Part shown: piece after piece, positions 6,295 through 12,582 of the stretch
Layout: each line of letters begins with the position of its first letter
Numbering within the stretch: the stretch's first letter is position 1
Source: Pseudomonadota bacterium
GTDB lineage: Bacteria > Pseudomonadota > Alphaproteobacteria > Rhizobiales > Beijerinckiaceae
DNA: 18,233 bases
Reading direction: 5' to 3'
NCBI GenBank assembly: GCA_023423995.1
Contig: JAFAEL010000213.1
Span: 1 to 18,233 of the forward strand
The notes under the pieces: model-generated
Told to the model about the DNA's origin: nothing
Seen by the model: only the letters and a program-made list of their open reading frames with translations
The model's database searches: none
Position numbers and translations under genes: made by a program

Positions 6295-7263
6295 ATGTCG
6301 ACGGATTGGGTGCTCGCTAGATCCGATTGGCCGAGAGACCAGGCTGCCTACATCTTTCTTGGGAATGCAGTCGAATGGGTAGGCCGCTCGCTCTTCGGCG
6401 AAGAATGGACTGGCGACGAGTTGTTCACCCGTCCACTTTTGGCTCTGCCCGACTTTGAACTGGCTGCGGGCGAGCAGGCGAGGCACTTTAGGGTCATTGC
6501 GCACGAGGTTCTTAGTGCAGCCGAGCCCAGTTATGAACCCGACCCTTGCTCACGTTGGTTGCCCCCAAGTCTGAATAGGGGGACGCCGCCCACCAGATTA
6601 GTGGACTACAGGTTTTCGTCAGGCGAATGGGAGAAGGCGCAGGCCATACGTACCCAACAAATCGAGGATATACGACCTGCAGTGATAAGGCTTGCTGCTG
6701 TTCGGAGCGCAATCACGACAGCAGCAACGGCAGGGACCCTCCGAACGGGGCTGCGCCAGAAAAATGATTTCTCTGTCTTTGCACTGAAATCCGAAGTCTG
6801 GAGCGCCATTCAACTACACAACGTGTTCGCGTTCTTCCAGCTCAACCCTGCGCGGCCGGTGAATATCGCAAGCTGGGGGCCCGAGTTCGCGTGGGTCTTT
6901 GTCAGTCGGGAGGATCTTACGAGAGAGTTCCCATTGGGGGAGCGGGTTCAGGGCGTGGTCGGGAACCAGACCTCGGCAGCATCCTTACATAAGGCACCAG
7001 ATAGGGGGCCTGTTCGGGTGAGTGATCCGGCCCAAATCGAGAGCAGATATAGGCAACGCGCGCGCGAGCTCGAGGCTTCAGGTCACCATTCCTCCGAAGA
7101 AGACGACCTAGAATTCCTCAAGGACCTTAACCCCAGCATCAATCGCGAGAGGATGCGCAAGTTGAGACGCGCCTTTGCCCCGGCAGCTTGGAAGAGGTCG
7201 GGAGGAGGCAAGCGAAAGCTTTCGCGCGAGATCGTCGGCGAGAATATCGCGCCAAAAGCTTGA
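6295..7263 (+). CDS. Hypothetical protein (322 aa), possible DNA-binding tail
   Basis: ATG 6295 has AAGGTG 5 nt upstream; a longer frame from 6244 lacks a ribosome site. The product begins MSTDWVLARSDWPRDQAAYI. Residues ~120-165 are helical (EKAQAIRTQQIEDIRPAVIR...). Residues ~170-210 form an aromatic-rich block (FSVFALKSEVWSAIQLHNVF, FFQLNP). Then follow an acidic linker (SSEEDDLEF) and a strongly basic C-terminus (RERMRKLRRAFAPAAWKRSGGGKRKLSREI) that looks like a helix plus Arg/Lys-rich nucleic-acid contact. I do not recognise a family. Codon choice is less G/C-biased than in the neighbouring replication genes, suggesting separate acquisition. A 7-bp stem hairpin follows the stop by 1 nt. 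It precedes the excisionase-like gene by 93 nt but has its own context. Confidence 0.7.
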   Translation: MSTDWVLARSDWPRDQAAYIFLGNAVEWVGRSLFGEEWTGDELFTRPLLALPDFELAAGEQARHFRVIAHEVLSAAEPSYEPDPCSRWLPPSLNRGTPPTRLVDYRFSSGEWEKAQAIRTQQIEDIRPAVIRLAAVRSAITTAATAGTLRTGLRQKNDFSVFALKSEVWSAIQLHNVFAFFQLNPARPVNIASWGPEFAWVFVSREDLTREFPLGERVQGVVGNQTSAASLHKAPDRGPVRVSDPAQIESRYRQRARELEASGHHSSEEDDLEFLKDLNPSINRERMRKLRRAFAPAAWKRSGGGKRKLSREIVGENIAPKA

Positions 7264-7264
7264 G

Positions 7265-7283
7265 TCCGCGCGAACGGCGCGGA
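7265..7283 (+). terminator. GC hairpin directly after the 322-aa gene
   Basis: TCCGCGC (7265-7271) and GCGCGGA (7277-7283) form a perfect 7-bp stem with a 5-nt loop, beginning 1 nt after the TGA. No T-tract follows. It is likely a weak terminator separating this gene from the replication module. Confidence 0.38.
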
Positions 7284-7321
7284 TGACGGCGCGAATACCG
7301 CTGACCAAATTCGCATTCATT

Positions 7322-7337
7322 CGAACGCTTCCGTTCG
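7322..7337. promoter_or_regulatory. Small dyad upstream of the excisionase-like gene
   Basis: CGAACG (7322-7327) and CGTTCG (7332-7337) form a perfect inverted repeat with a 4-nt centre, 19 nt before the ATG at 7357. Its position between a presumed promoter and the gene fits a regulator or Xis binding site. This is inference only. Confidence 0.3.
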
Positions 7338-7356
7338 GTGAAAGCGAGGTTGACCG

Positions 7357-7569
7357 ATGCATAGCGCGCCCAATGTAGCTGAGAAGCGCGGCTATACAGT
7401 CGACGAGTTCATGGCCGCCTACGGCATTCGTAGGACAAAGACCTACGAGGAGATCAGCTCAGGCCGCCTGAAGGCTCGTCGAGCTGGTGGCCGAACCATC
7501 ATCGCCCGCGAGGACGCAGAAGCTTGGCTGGCTTCGCTCCCTGAACATCGCGAAGCTCGCGCTGCCTGA
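7357..7569 (+). CDS. Excisionase-like helix-turn-helix protein (70 aa)
   Basis: ATG 7357 is preceded by GAGG about 9 nt upstream. The core reads GYTVDEFMAAYGIRRTKTYEEISSGRLKARRAGGRTIIAREDAEAWLASLPE. This is the winged MerR/Xis HTH_17 fold: helix 1 TVDEFMAAYGI, recognition helix RTKTYEEISSG, wing LKARRAGGRTII, and the closing DAEAWLASL helix. The family includes phage excisionases, which bend DNA for site-specific recombination, and small transcription factors of mobile elements. The stop is followed by a GC hairpin. It leads the overlapping replication operon but is separated from it by about 130 nt. No integrase gene is in the window, so 'excisionase' remains a family label. Confidence 0.82.
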   Translation: MHSAPNVAEKRGYTVDEFMAAYGIRRTKTYEEISSGRLKARRAGGRTIIAREDAEAWLASLPEHREARAA

Positions 7570-7577
7570 TATGCAAA

Positions 7578-7596
7578 CGCCGGCACAGAGCCGGCG
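7578..7596 (+). terminator. GC hairpin after the HTH gene
   Basis: CGCCGGC (7578-7584) and GCCGGCG (7590-7596) form a perfect 7-bp stem with loop ACAGA, 8 nt after the stop. There is no T-tract; it may cause partial termination or protect the mRNA end. Confidence 0.35.
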
Positions 7597-7698
7597 GATG
7601 CGAGATCGTTGAAGGTGTGTAGCAACACTTCTTATACGCGATCACAGGCCGCTCCGCTAGAGGCTTTGCGCCGGTTCCTCTCGAAAGGAACCGTACAC

Positions 7699-7827
7699 GT
7701 GCCCCAAGATATCGAAACCGCTGTGAATCATCTGACGAACTGGCTCGTTCGTCGTAAGCGCCTCCCTTTTCACTTTGCCAGAGCACTCGCCGAGCTTCAG
7801 CTCGTCTCCGTCCCGAGGAAGGCATGA
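7699..7827 (+). CDS. Small protein at the head of the replication operon (42 aa)
   Basis: GTG 7699 has AAAGGA about 9 nt upstream and gives a 42-aa product (MPQDIETAVNHLTNWLVRRK...). The frame is open back to TTG 7609, which would give 72 aa, but no ribosome site supports that. The sequence has an amphipathic helix (IETAVNHLTNWLVRRKRL) and a second one (FHFARALAELQLVSV). No family is recognised. Its TGA overlaps the ATG of the next gene (ATGATGA), the first of a long chain of coupled genes. Confidence 0.5.
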   Translation: MPQDIETAVNHLTNWLVRRKRLPFHFARALAELQLVSVPRKA

Positions 7828-8039
7828 TGACGGGCCGGCTTGGCGTTCTGCTCGCAGCTGCGGACGAGATCGTTCGTCGTTGCGCCGTCGACCTCGCTCA
7901 CGGGCGAGGGGACCTCACCATCGTCGCCGATCGCCTGGAGCACGCGGTCAGGCAGATCCGCGCCATCGCCGAGACCCGCGACGACAGCGAGGCGCTCGCG
8001 TCGTCGGTGCGACACATCTCGCGGAGGGCTGCATCTTGA
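7824..8039 (+). CDS. Small helical protein of unknown function (71 aa)
   Basis: AGGAAGG lies 1-2 nt before the ATGATG; ATG 7824 or 7827 could start it. The sequence (LGVLLAAADEIVRRCAVDLA..., IVADRLEHAVRQIRAIAETR) is three predicted helices with regular Leu/Ile/Ala spacing, and is mildly acidic. It resembles small phage-island proteins encoded before primase genes, but I cannot name a family. Its stop overlaps the start of the Toprim gene by one base. Translation coupling with the replication genes implies a role in, or expression with, replication. Confidence 0.65.
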   Translation: MMTGRLGVLLAAADEIVRRCAVDLAHGRGDLTIVADRLEHAVRQIRAIAETRDDSEALASSVRHISRRAAS

Positions 8040-8965
8040 TGGTGCTCAGCCTTTCCGAGATCGCCCGCGCTCTGGATGGGCAGGTTGCGGGTCGTCAGGT
8101 GCTTGCACCTGGCCCCGGCCATTCTCGCCGAGACCGTTCCCTATCAGTGAAGCTTGCCGAGCACATGCCAGGCGGGTTTCTCGTCGTCTCCCATGCGGGG
8201 GACGATTGGCGCCACTGCCGGGACTACGTCGCCGAGCGCCTGGGCCTGCCCCGGTTCTGGGACGATCGCACGGCCTGGAACGATCCGGCCGCAGTCGAGC
8301 GGCGCCGGACTGCCCGGGAGATCGCCGAGCGCGAGCAAGCCGCAGCACGCGCCAAGAACGAGCGCCGGGCTCGTCAGCTTCTGAGCGAGAGCCGCGACCC
8401 GCGGGGCAGCGTGGTTGAACGCTACCTGCAGAGCCGCGGGCTCGAGATCCCCGAGCGCATGGCTGGGGCTTCGATCCTCTTCCATCCGGCGTGTCCCTGG
8501 ATCGGCGAGGATGGCGAGCTGACGCGCGTCCCCGCCATGCTGGCGCCACTCGTCAGCCTCGCCACAGGGGAGGTTGTCGGTTGTCACCGCACGGCGTTGA
8601 CGCGGGACGGGAAGAAGCTCGGCCGCAAGGTTCTCGGCACCGCTACGGGGGCCGTGGTCCAACTCGAGCCAGCGACAACCGCCCTCGCGATCGGCGAGGG
8701 CATCGAAACCTGCCTGTCAGCCCGGCAGCTCGGCTTTGTCCCGGTCTGGGCAGCCTATTGCGTCAACGAGATCGCCCGCCTGCCGGTGCTGGATGGCGTG
8801 CGCTCCCTGACGCTTCTAGGCGAGCGCGACAAGAAAGGCGCCAACGCCCGCGCAATCGAGCGCTGCGGGGAGCGTTGGCACGCTGCCGGCCCGAGCGTGA
8901 CTGTTGCTATGCCCCTCGCCGGGTTTGGCGACTTCAACGACCAGCTCTGCGGGAGGTGCGCTTGA
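8039..8965 (+). CDS. Toprim-domain protein, phage/plasmid primase-like
   Basis: 308 aa from ATG 8039; TTG 8036 is closer to the ideal distance from GGAGGG at 8022 and is an alternative. The N-terminus (VLAPGPGHSRRDRSLSVKLA, then GFLVVSHAGDDWRHCRDYV) is the conserved leader of rhizobial phage Toprim proteins and lacks the four-Cys zinc finger of DnaG. A charged helix (88-118) follows. The Toprim fold is near 214-305: acidic E220 in LAIGEGIETCLSA, then LLGERDKKGANA, where E262/D264 replace the classic D-x-D, and FGDFNDQL (297-303). A role in priming or processing DNA for the helicase encoded next is likely. The gene overlaps the helicase gene by 4 nt. Classic DnaG-type primase activity is uncertain without the zinc domain. 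Confidence 0.85.
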   Translation: MVLSLSEIARALDGQVAGRQVLAPGPGHSRRDRSLSVKLAEHMPGGFLVVSHAGDDWRHCRDYVAERLGLPRFWDDRTAWNDPAAVERRRTAREIAEREQAAARAKNERRARQLLSESRDPRGSVVERYLQSRGLEIPERMAGASILFHPACPWIGEDGELTRVPAMLAPLVSLATGEVVGCHRTALTRDGKKLGRKVLGTATGAVVQLEPATTALAIGEGIETCLSARQLGFVPVWAAYCVNEIARLPVLDGVRSLTLLGERDKKGANARAIERCGERWHAAGPSVTVAMPLAGFGDFNDQLCGRCA

Positions 8966-10242
8966 GGGTGAACCCCGCATCGGAGGTAGCCGAAATCCGG
9001 CCTTTCACGCCGCGGGCGAGCCGGCCGGCCTATGACGACATCCCGGACGATGGCGCCCCGCCTTTTGGAGAGGCTGCAGACCCGCGCGCGCGTATCAAAC
9101 CGTCTTCCTTCGTCTGGCGCGACCCGAGGGCGATACCTCCCCGGCGATGGCTCTACGGGCGTCACTTCGTACGGGGCTACGTCACGGCCACCGTTTCGCC
9201 GGGAGGAGTCGGGAAATCGAGCCTCCTGATTGTGGAACTCGTCTGCATGGCGACAGGCCGCGATCTGCTCGGGCAAAAGGTCAAGCGTCCCCTCACGGTC
9301 TGGTACTACAACCTCGAAGATCCCTTGGACGAGATCGAGCGCCGTGTCGCTGCGGTCTGCCTTCACTACGGCGTCCAACCGAATGAACTGGACGGGCGAC
9401 TGTTCATCAACTCCGGCCGCGACGTTGGGGTCGTAATCGCCCGAAGCCGCGGGGATCGTGTCGAGGTCGACCGGGAGGCCGTGGCCGAGATCGAGACCGG
9501 CATCCGCGACCTGGGCATAGATCTGATGGTGGTCGATCCCTTCGTAAGCTCGCATGCCGTCTCGGAAAACGACAACGGCGCCGTGGATGCAGTCGCGAAG
9601 ACATGGGCCCGCATCGCCGATCGGACGAGCTGCGGCGTCGAGTTGATCCACCACACCCGGAAGCAGGGCGCCGGGCAAACGGCGGAGTACACGGTCGACG
9701 ATGCTCGCGGAGCCGGCGCGCTTATCGGAGCAGTGCGCTCGGCCCGCGTGCTGAACCCCATGTCGAAAGAGGACGCGGAGAAGGCGGGCGTGCCCGTCGA
9801 GGAGCGCCGCTCGTATTTCCGGGTCGACGACGGCAAGGCCAACATGCAGCCGCCCATGGAGGTTGCGACCTGGCGCAAGCTCGTCAGCGTGGATCTGGAC
9901 AACGCGGACTCGGATGATCCGTCCGACCGGGTCGGCGTGGTGACCGCATGGGAAATGCCGGGCGTGCTCGACCAGGTCACAGCAGAGCATATGGAAGAGG
10001 TCCGACGCAGGGCTGGCGCGGGCACATTCCGGGAAAGCGTCCAGTCCCCTGAATGGATCGGTCGTGTTGTCGGCCAGGTGGTCGGGATCGACCACGATAC
10101 GGAATCCGGACGCCGACAGATCAAGAGCATCCTGAAGGTCTGGTTCAGGTCGGGCGCCCTCACCACCAAGCTTATGAAGGACGCGGGCCGTCGCGAGCGG
10201 CCGTGCGTGGTTCCCGGCGACTTCAACGGAGATGTCGGATGA
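8962..10242 (+). CDS. RepA-type AAA replicative helicase
   Basis: TTG 8962 is chosen because GGGAGG sits 5 nt upstream and the codon overlaps the previous stop; GTG 8968 is an alternative. The 426-aa product has a ~50-residue linker, then a RecA-like ATPase. Walker A is SPGGVGKSSLL (79-89), NLEDPLDEIERR (117-128) is the conserved N-x-E-D motif of the family, Walker B is LMVVDPFVSS (188-197), and VELIHHTRK (226-234) is the H-H-x-R-K motif of RSF1010 RepA-like and AAA_25 helicases. These form hexamers that unwind plasmid or phage origins. The C-terminal ~170 residues, including a segment around WIGRVVGQVVGID, may bind DNA or partners. Translation is coupled to the Toprim gene, so the two probably act together at the origin. 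Confidence 0.88.
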   Translation: MRVNPASEVAEIRPFTPRASRPAYDDIPDDGAPPFGEAADPRARIKPSSFVWRDPRAIPPRRWLYGRHFVRGYVTATVSPGGVGKSSLLIVELVCMATGRDLLGQKVKRPLTVWYYNLEDPLDEIERRVAAVCLHYGVQPNELDGRLFINSGRDVGVVIARSRGDRVEVDREAVAEIETGIRDLGIDLMVVDPFVSSHAVSENDNGAVDAVAKTWARIADRTSCGVELIHHTRKQGAGQTAEYTVDDARGAGALIGAVRSARVLNPMSKEDAEKAGVPVEERRSYFRVDDGKANMQPPMEVATWRKLVSVDLDNADSDDPSDRVGVVTAWEMPGVLDQVTAEHMEEVRRRAGAGTFRESVQSPEWIGRVVGQVVGIDHDTESGRRQIKSILKVWFRSGALTTKLMKDAGRRERPCVVPGDFNGDVG

Positions 10243-10397
10243 CACCGCCCCACCTCACGAAGTGGAGCGCCCGGAAGTGGGGCGGTGGGGCGGATTCCGA
10301 CACTGCCCCACTTCCTCCCCCCTTTAGGGGGGGAAGTGTAGCGGGGCGGTCCGCCACCGGTTTTCAAGGTGGGGCAGAAATGGGGGATAGGGCATGA
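10239..10397 (+). CDS. 52-aa ORF over GC-rich repeats
   Basis: ATG 10239 overlaps the helicase stop (ATGA) and its TGA overlaps the next ATG in the same way; GGAGAT lies about 6 nt upstream. This argues for a translated gene in the operon. The product (MTPPHLTKWSARKWGGGADS... ending GGAEMGDRA) is low-complexity, rich in Gly, Pro, Arg and Trp, with no fold expected. Its DNA consists largely of GTGGGGC repeats and a big hairpin, so the ORF may exist only because it bridges a cis-acting element while keeping ribosomes moving. I do not recognise a family. Confidence 0.5.
   Translation: MTPPHLTKWSARKWGGGADSDTAPLPPPFRGGSVAGRSATGFQGGAEMGDRA
10246..10376. repeat. GTGGGGC repeat cluster with central hairpin, candidate origin
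   Basis: GTGGGGC occurs directly at 10277, 10286 and 10370 and inverted (GCCCCAC) at 10247 and 10305 (starts within a base or so). Between the copies, CACTTCC-T-CCCCCC (10309-10322) pairs with GGGGGGGAAGTG (10327-10338) over about 12 bp with a TTTA loop, and GCCCC/GGGGC arms outside extend it. Iteron-like repeats and a cruciform right after a RepA-type helicase gene suggest a replication origin or an autoregulatory site. The sequence shows the repeats; the origin role is inference. Confidence 0.55.
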
Positions 10398-10693
10398 CCT
10401 GGGGACCATTTCGAGCGGGCATCGACCCCGTCGAGCAGAAGGCTCAGTTCCGTTCGCTCAGGATGGCCGTGCGGCTCCTCTGCGGCGTTCGCGGAGCCGA
10501 CGCCGCCCATCAGCTCCTGCTTGCCGAGGTCGACCCCCATCCGGAGGTCCTAGCGGTTGCCGCCCAGGCCTTCGACGGCCTCGCGTCTATCGACCGCCGC
10601 AAGGTGCTCTCCGCCTTCCAGGCAACTCTACCGCCTGCAAATCGCCTGCAGCTGCACGGTCCTATCGGAGAAGAAAGCTTGCGCCATGGCTAA
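10394..10693 (+). CDS. Hypothetical helical protein (99 aa)
   Basis: ATG 10394 overlaps the stop of the 52-aa ORF; GGGGGATAGGG lies just upstream. The product (MTWGPFRAGIDPVEQKAQFR..., MAVRLLCGVRGADAAHQLLL, EVLAVAAQAFDGLASIDRRK) is predicted mostly helical with a polar C-terminus. I recognise no family. It overlaps the DUF5681-like gene by 8 nt. It is part of the replication-adjacent operon and could be a small phage early protein. Confidence 0.65.
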   Translation: MTWGPFRAGIDPVEQKAQFRSLRMAVRLLCGVRGADAAHQLLLAEVDPHPEVLAVAAQAFDGLASIDRRKVLSAFQATLPPANRLQLHGPIGEESLRHG

Positions 10694-11105
10694 GACGAGA
10701 ACCAGCTTTCAGAAGGGGCAGAGCGGCAACCCAGCCGGCCGCGCACCGGGCTCGAAGAACCGGGTCACGGTAGCCTTGGACGCGCTACTGGACGGTGAAG
10801 CGCAGGAGATCACCCGCAAGGCCATCGAGCTGGCGAAGAGTGGAGACACCGTTGCCCTGCGCATGTGCCTCGACAGGCTGATGCCGGTCCGGAAGGATCG
10901 TCCGATCAGGTTCGAACTTCCCTCGATCGACAAGGCTGGGGACCTGACGAAGGCGACCGGCGCCCTCCTGGCGGCCGTTGCTGCCGGCGACCTCACCCCC
11001 TCCGAAGCCGCCGAGCTCGGGAAGCTGGTCGATGCCCATGTCCGTGCAGTCGAAGCCGTAGACCTGCACCAGCGCCTGGCGCGTCTCGAGGAGGGCCGTC
11101 CGTGA
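10686..11105 (+). CDS. DUF5681-like protein
   Basis: 139 aa from ATG 10686. The N-terminus TSFQKGQSGNPAGRAPGSKN is the signature of the DUF5681 family (F-x-x-G-x-S-G-N-P-x-G-R-P-x-G-x-x-N), found in phage and genomic-island genes and often encoded near terminase genes. The middle (EAQEITRKAIELAKSGDTVALRMCLDRLMPVRKDRPIRFELP) is also typical of family members, followed by a helical tail (TGALLAAVAAGDLTPSEAAE...EAVDLHQRLARLEEGRP). The role is unknown; a DNA-packaging or DNA-binding link is only suggested by neighbours in other genomes. The GTG of the next gene overlaps its stop. Confidence 0.85.
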   Translation: MAKTRTSFQKGQSGNPAGRAPGSKNRVTVALDALLDGEAQEITRKAIELAKSGDTVALRMCLDRLMPVRKDRPIRFELPSIDKAGDLTKATGALLAAVAAGDLTPSEAAELGKLVDAHVRAVEAVDLHQRLARLEEGRP

Positions 11106-11341
11106 TACCTGCCCAGATTCGCCGCCGGCTTCTCGCGCTCGAAGAGAGGCATCAGGCCGCCCGGGTGCAGCGCCGGTCCAAGGCAGAGCGGGACGCCATG
11201 ATCCGCGAAGTCCTGAATGACCCAGAGCGTGTACGCGAGATCAGCGCCAGGCTGCTCGGGTGGAAGCCGAGCGACATCAGCGATGCGGACCACGCCCGGG
11301 ATATGGCGGTGCTGCAGGCCACGGTGAGGGCAGATCTATGA
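11102..11341 (+). CDS. Small protein of the LERR-type helix array, copy 1 (79 aa)
   Basis: GTG 11102 overlaps the previous stop and has GGAGGG 6 nt upstream. The product starts MIPAQIRRRLLALEERHQAA, a basic amphipathic helix matching the openings of the next four small proteins (hydrophobic-x-RR-[LI]-x-x-LE). The rest is charged and helical: AERDAMIREVLNDPERVREI, then LLGWKPSDISDADHARDM. The N-terminal ~20 residues could form a coiled coil or bind nucleic acid. No known family. It is the first and least similar member of the array. Confidence 0.65.
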   Translation: MIPAQIRRRLLALEERHQAARVQRRSKAERDAMIREVLNDPERVREISARLLGWKPSDISDADHARDMAVLQATVRADL

Positions 11342-11613
11342 ACACGGCCTTAGAACGCCGGCTGCGCAGGCTTGAGGCTTCGGGTGCTACGAACGCCGCC
11401 GGCCTGGACGGCATCACCGACGAGGAACTGATCGCCATTCTCCGCGAGGAGGAGCCCGGGCCAGACACGGAGGCGCTCGTTACCTGGTTTCAGACCGGCG
11501 AAGCGCCAATCGGCTTCGATCTCGCCGGCTACTCGAAGCGCGGACACGACCCCCAGCTCGCCCGCATGTCCGACGCCCGGCTCATGAGGATCGCGCGAGG
11601 AGGTTCGCTGTGA
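11338..11613 (+). CDS. LERR-type array protein, copy 2 (91 aa)
   Basis: ATG 11338 overlaps the TGA of copy 1 (ATGA). The product opens MNTALERRLRRLEASGATNA, the clearest form of the shared helix. It continues with acidic GITDEELIAILREEEPGPDT, an aromatic patch (VTWFQTGEAPIGFDLAGYSK) and a C-terminal DARLMRIARGGSL. The acidic TDEEL segment resembles the LTEEE segment in copy 5, suggesting that more than the first helix is related. Function unknown; charge separation between a basic helix and an acidic body suggests a small adaptor or inhibitor, but that is speculation. Confidence 0.68.
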   Translation: MNTALERRLRRLEASGATNAAGLDGITDEELIAILREEEPGPDTEALVTWFQTGEAPIGFDLAGYSKRGHDPQLARMSDARLMRIARGGSL

Positions 11614-11810
11614 CATCTCTCGCCCGTCGCCTCTCCCGCCTGGAGCAGGCCAGGAGGGATGCTGCTCCCCGGGAGGCCATCATCGTGCTCGCAGTACACC
11701 GAGCCGATGCTGACAAGCAGCTTGCCGCTCACGGCGTCGCAGGACGCCTGACAGGCAGAAATCCGGTGCTGGTCGTCACTGGGGTAGGGGGCACGCTATG
11801 CTCGGCTTAG
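11610..11810 (+). CDS. LERR-type array protein, copy 3 (66 aa)
   Basis: GTG 11610 overlaps the stop of copy 2, with GAGGAGG about 7 nt upstream. It opens MTSLARRLSRLEQARRDAAP, the shared helix with one ER replaced by AR. The body (EAIIVLAVHRADADKQLAAH, PVLVVTGVGG) contains two short hydrophobic strands. Its last codons overlap the start of the 18-codon copy 4. No domain recognised. Confidence 0.62.
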   Translation: MTSLARRLSRLEQARRDAAPREAIIVLAVHRADADKQLAAHGVAGRLTGRNPVLVVTGVGGTLCSA

Positions 11811-11854
11811 AACGCCGCATTATCCGCCTTGCGGTCGAGGGGAGGCGCGCATGA
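11798..11854 (+). CDS. LERR-type array micro-ORF, copy 4 (18 aa)
   Basis: This ORF encodes only MLGLERRIIRLAVEGRRA. It is exactly the shared N-terminal helix and nothing else, with overlaps at both ends: its ATG lies inside copy 3 and its stop overlaps the ATG of copy 5. GGGGTAGGGG lies about 7 nt upstream. It is either a real micropeptide or the stump of a member that lost its body by deletion while the reading chain was kept. Confidence 0.42.
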   Translation: MLGLERRIIRLAVEGRRA

Positions 11855-12096
11855 GCCGTGACATCGAACGTCGCGTAATCCGCCTCGAGCGGGATCGGCA
11901 CACGGCGGCCCCGGACATGGTCATGTCGGACAGCCCGGAGATCCCTGACGACGCGCTTGAAAACTGGCGCCACTACGTCGGGACCGGGCGGGCGAGCGTG
12001 TCCGGGCGTGTGCTGTGCTTTCACAGCCCAGAGCTGACGGAGGAGGAATGGGCCGTGCAGTGCGCCCGGGATGGCTTCGGACCTACCCTGCAGTGA
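11851..12096 (+). CDS. LERR-type array protein, copy 5 (81 aa)
   Basis: ATG 11851 overlaps the stop of copy 4, with GGGGAGG about 5 nt upstream. The product begins MSRDIERRVIRLERDRHTAA. A body follows with acidic and aromatic residues (SPEIPDDALENWRHYVGTGR, then HSPELTEEEWAVQCARDGFG). One Cys is in each of the last two thirds. It is the last gene of the overlapping chain; no terminator with a T-tract follows. Unknown function. Confidence 0.65.
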   Translation: MSRDIERRVIRLERDRHTAAPDMVMSDSPEIPDDALENWRHYVGTGRASVSGRVLCFHSPELTEEEWAVQCARDGFGPTLQ

Positions 12097-12097
12097 C

Positions 12098-12181
12098 TCA
12101 GCGGGCGGCTGCCTTCACAAGCCATAGCACGGCGGCGACTTCGCAGATGACCGTGTCGAGCCTCTGAGCCAGCTTGTCCAT
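12098..12181 (-). CDS. Possible 27-aa amphipathic peptide
   Basis: An ATG at 12181 on the minus strand, preceded by GGGGGACGGGAC, opens a 27-codon ORF: MDKLAQRLDTVICEVAAVLW followed by LVKAAAR. It is one continuous amphipathic helix with a hydrophobic centre. Its end faces the end of copy 5 (convergent, 1 nt apart). Codon choice fits the genome, but the size makes chance possible. Confidence 0.33.
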   Translation of the reverse strand: MDKLAQRLDTVICEVAAVLWLVKAAAR

Positions 12182-12330
12182 GTCCCGTCCCCCAACTCCG
12201 TTCTCGAGTGAAGGCAACATGCGCGAGGGGTAAGCCAGTCGCTGTGCTCCCCCGCACACGCCTTAACGAGCACTTAACGCAGGGCCGGATCCGCGCGGGC
12301 CTCTACAGCAGGCGCGCTACCGCTCAGCGA

Positions 12331-12582
12331 TTACCTGAGCATGGCCTGGCAGGCTGGGCTGATCTTCGTGCGGTTGGCCCGCAGGCATGCGGCAATCTTC
12401 TGCTCGTCAGGAATCACCTCGCCACAGAAGCGCGTTGCATCTCCTGAGCACGCCGCCTCCTGTGCTGCCCTGTCTGCCTGTGGAGCCGCGGGGGCCTGAG
12501 CCAGAACAGAGTGACCACCGAAAGTCACGACGGCCATCAGAAGCGCCCCGCCCAATGACAACAGCGTGTTGTGATACCGCAT
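12331..12582 (-). CDS. Secreted cysteine-rich-repeat protein (83 aa)
   Basis: GGAGG lies 6 nt upstream of ATG 12582 on the minus strand. Residues 1-29 are a Sec signal peptide (hydrophobic LLSLGGALLMAVVTFGGHSV, cleavage after VLA or LAQA). The mature domain carries Cys 45, 53, 66 and 78 in ACSGDATRFCGEVIP, KIAACLRANRTKISPACQAM. This matches the bacterial single cysteine-rich repeat (GLG1-like): C-x7-C...K-x2-x-C-L...L/I-S-x-x-C. It should be periplasmic with two disulfides. These are common host genes in Methylobacterium-type bacteria, of unknown function. It has no operon partner and points toward the replication module. Confidence 0.8.
   Translation of the reverse strand: MRYHNTLLSLGGALLMAVVTFGGHSVLAQAPAAPQADRAAQEAACSGDATRFCGEVIPDEQKIAACLRANRTKISPACQAMLR

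Noticed and set aside
10246..10376. CRISPR-like reading of the GTGGGGC repeats
   Set aside because: Units are 7-9 bp, unevenly spaced and in both orientations, so not a CRISPR array.
8755..10409. Very long minus-strand ORFs (up to 496 aa) opposite the Toprim and helicase genes
   Set aside because: They are antisense shadows caused by high GC; the plus-strand products have clear Walker and Toprim motifs and ribosome sites, the antisense products have none.
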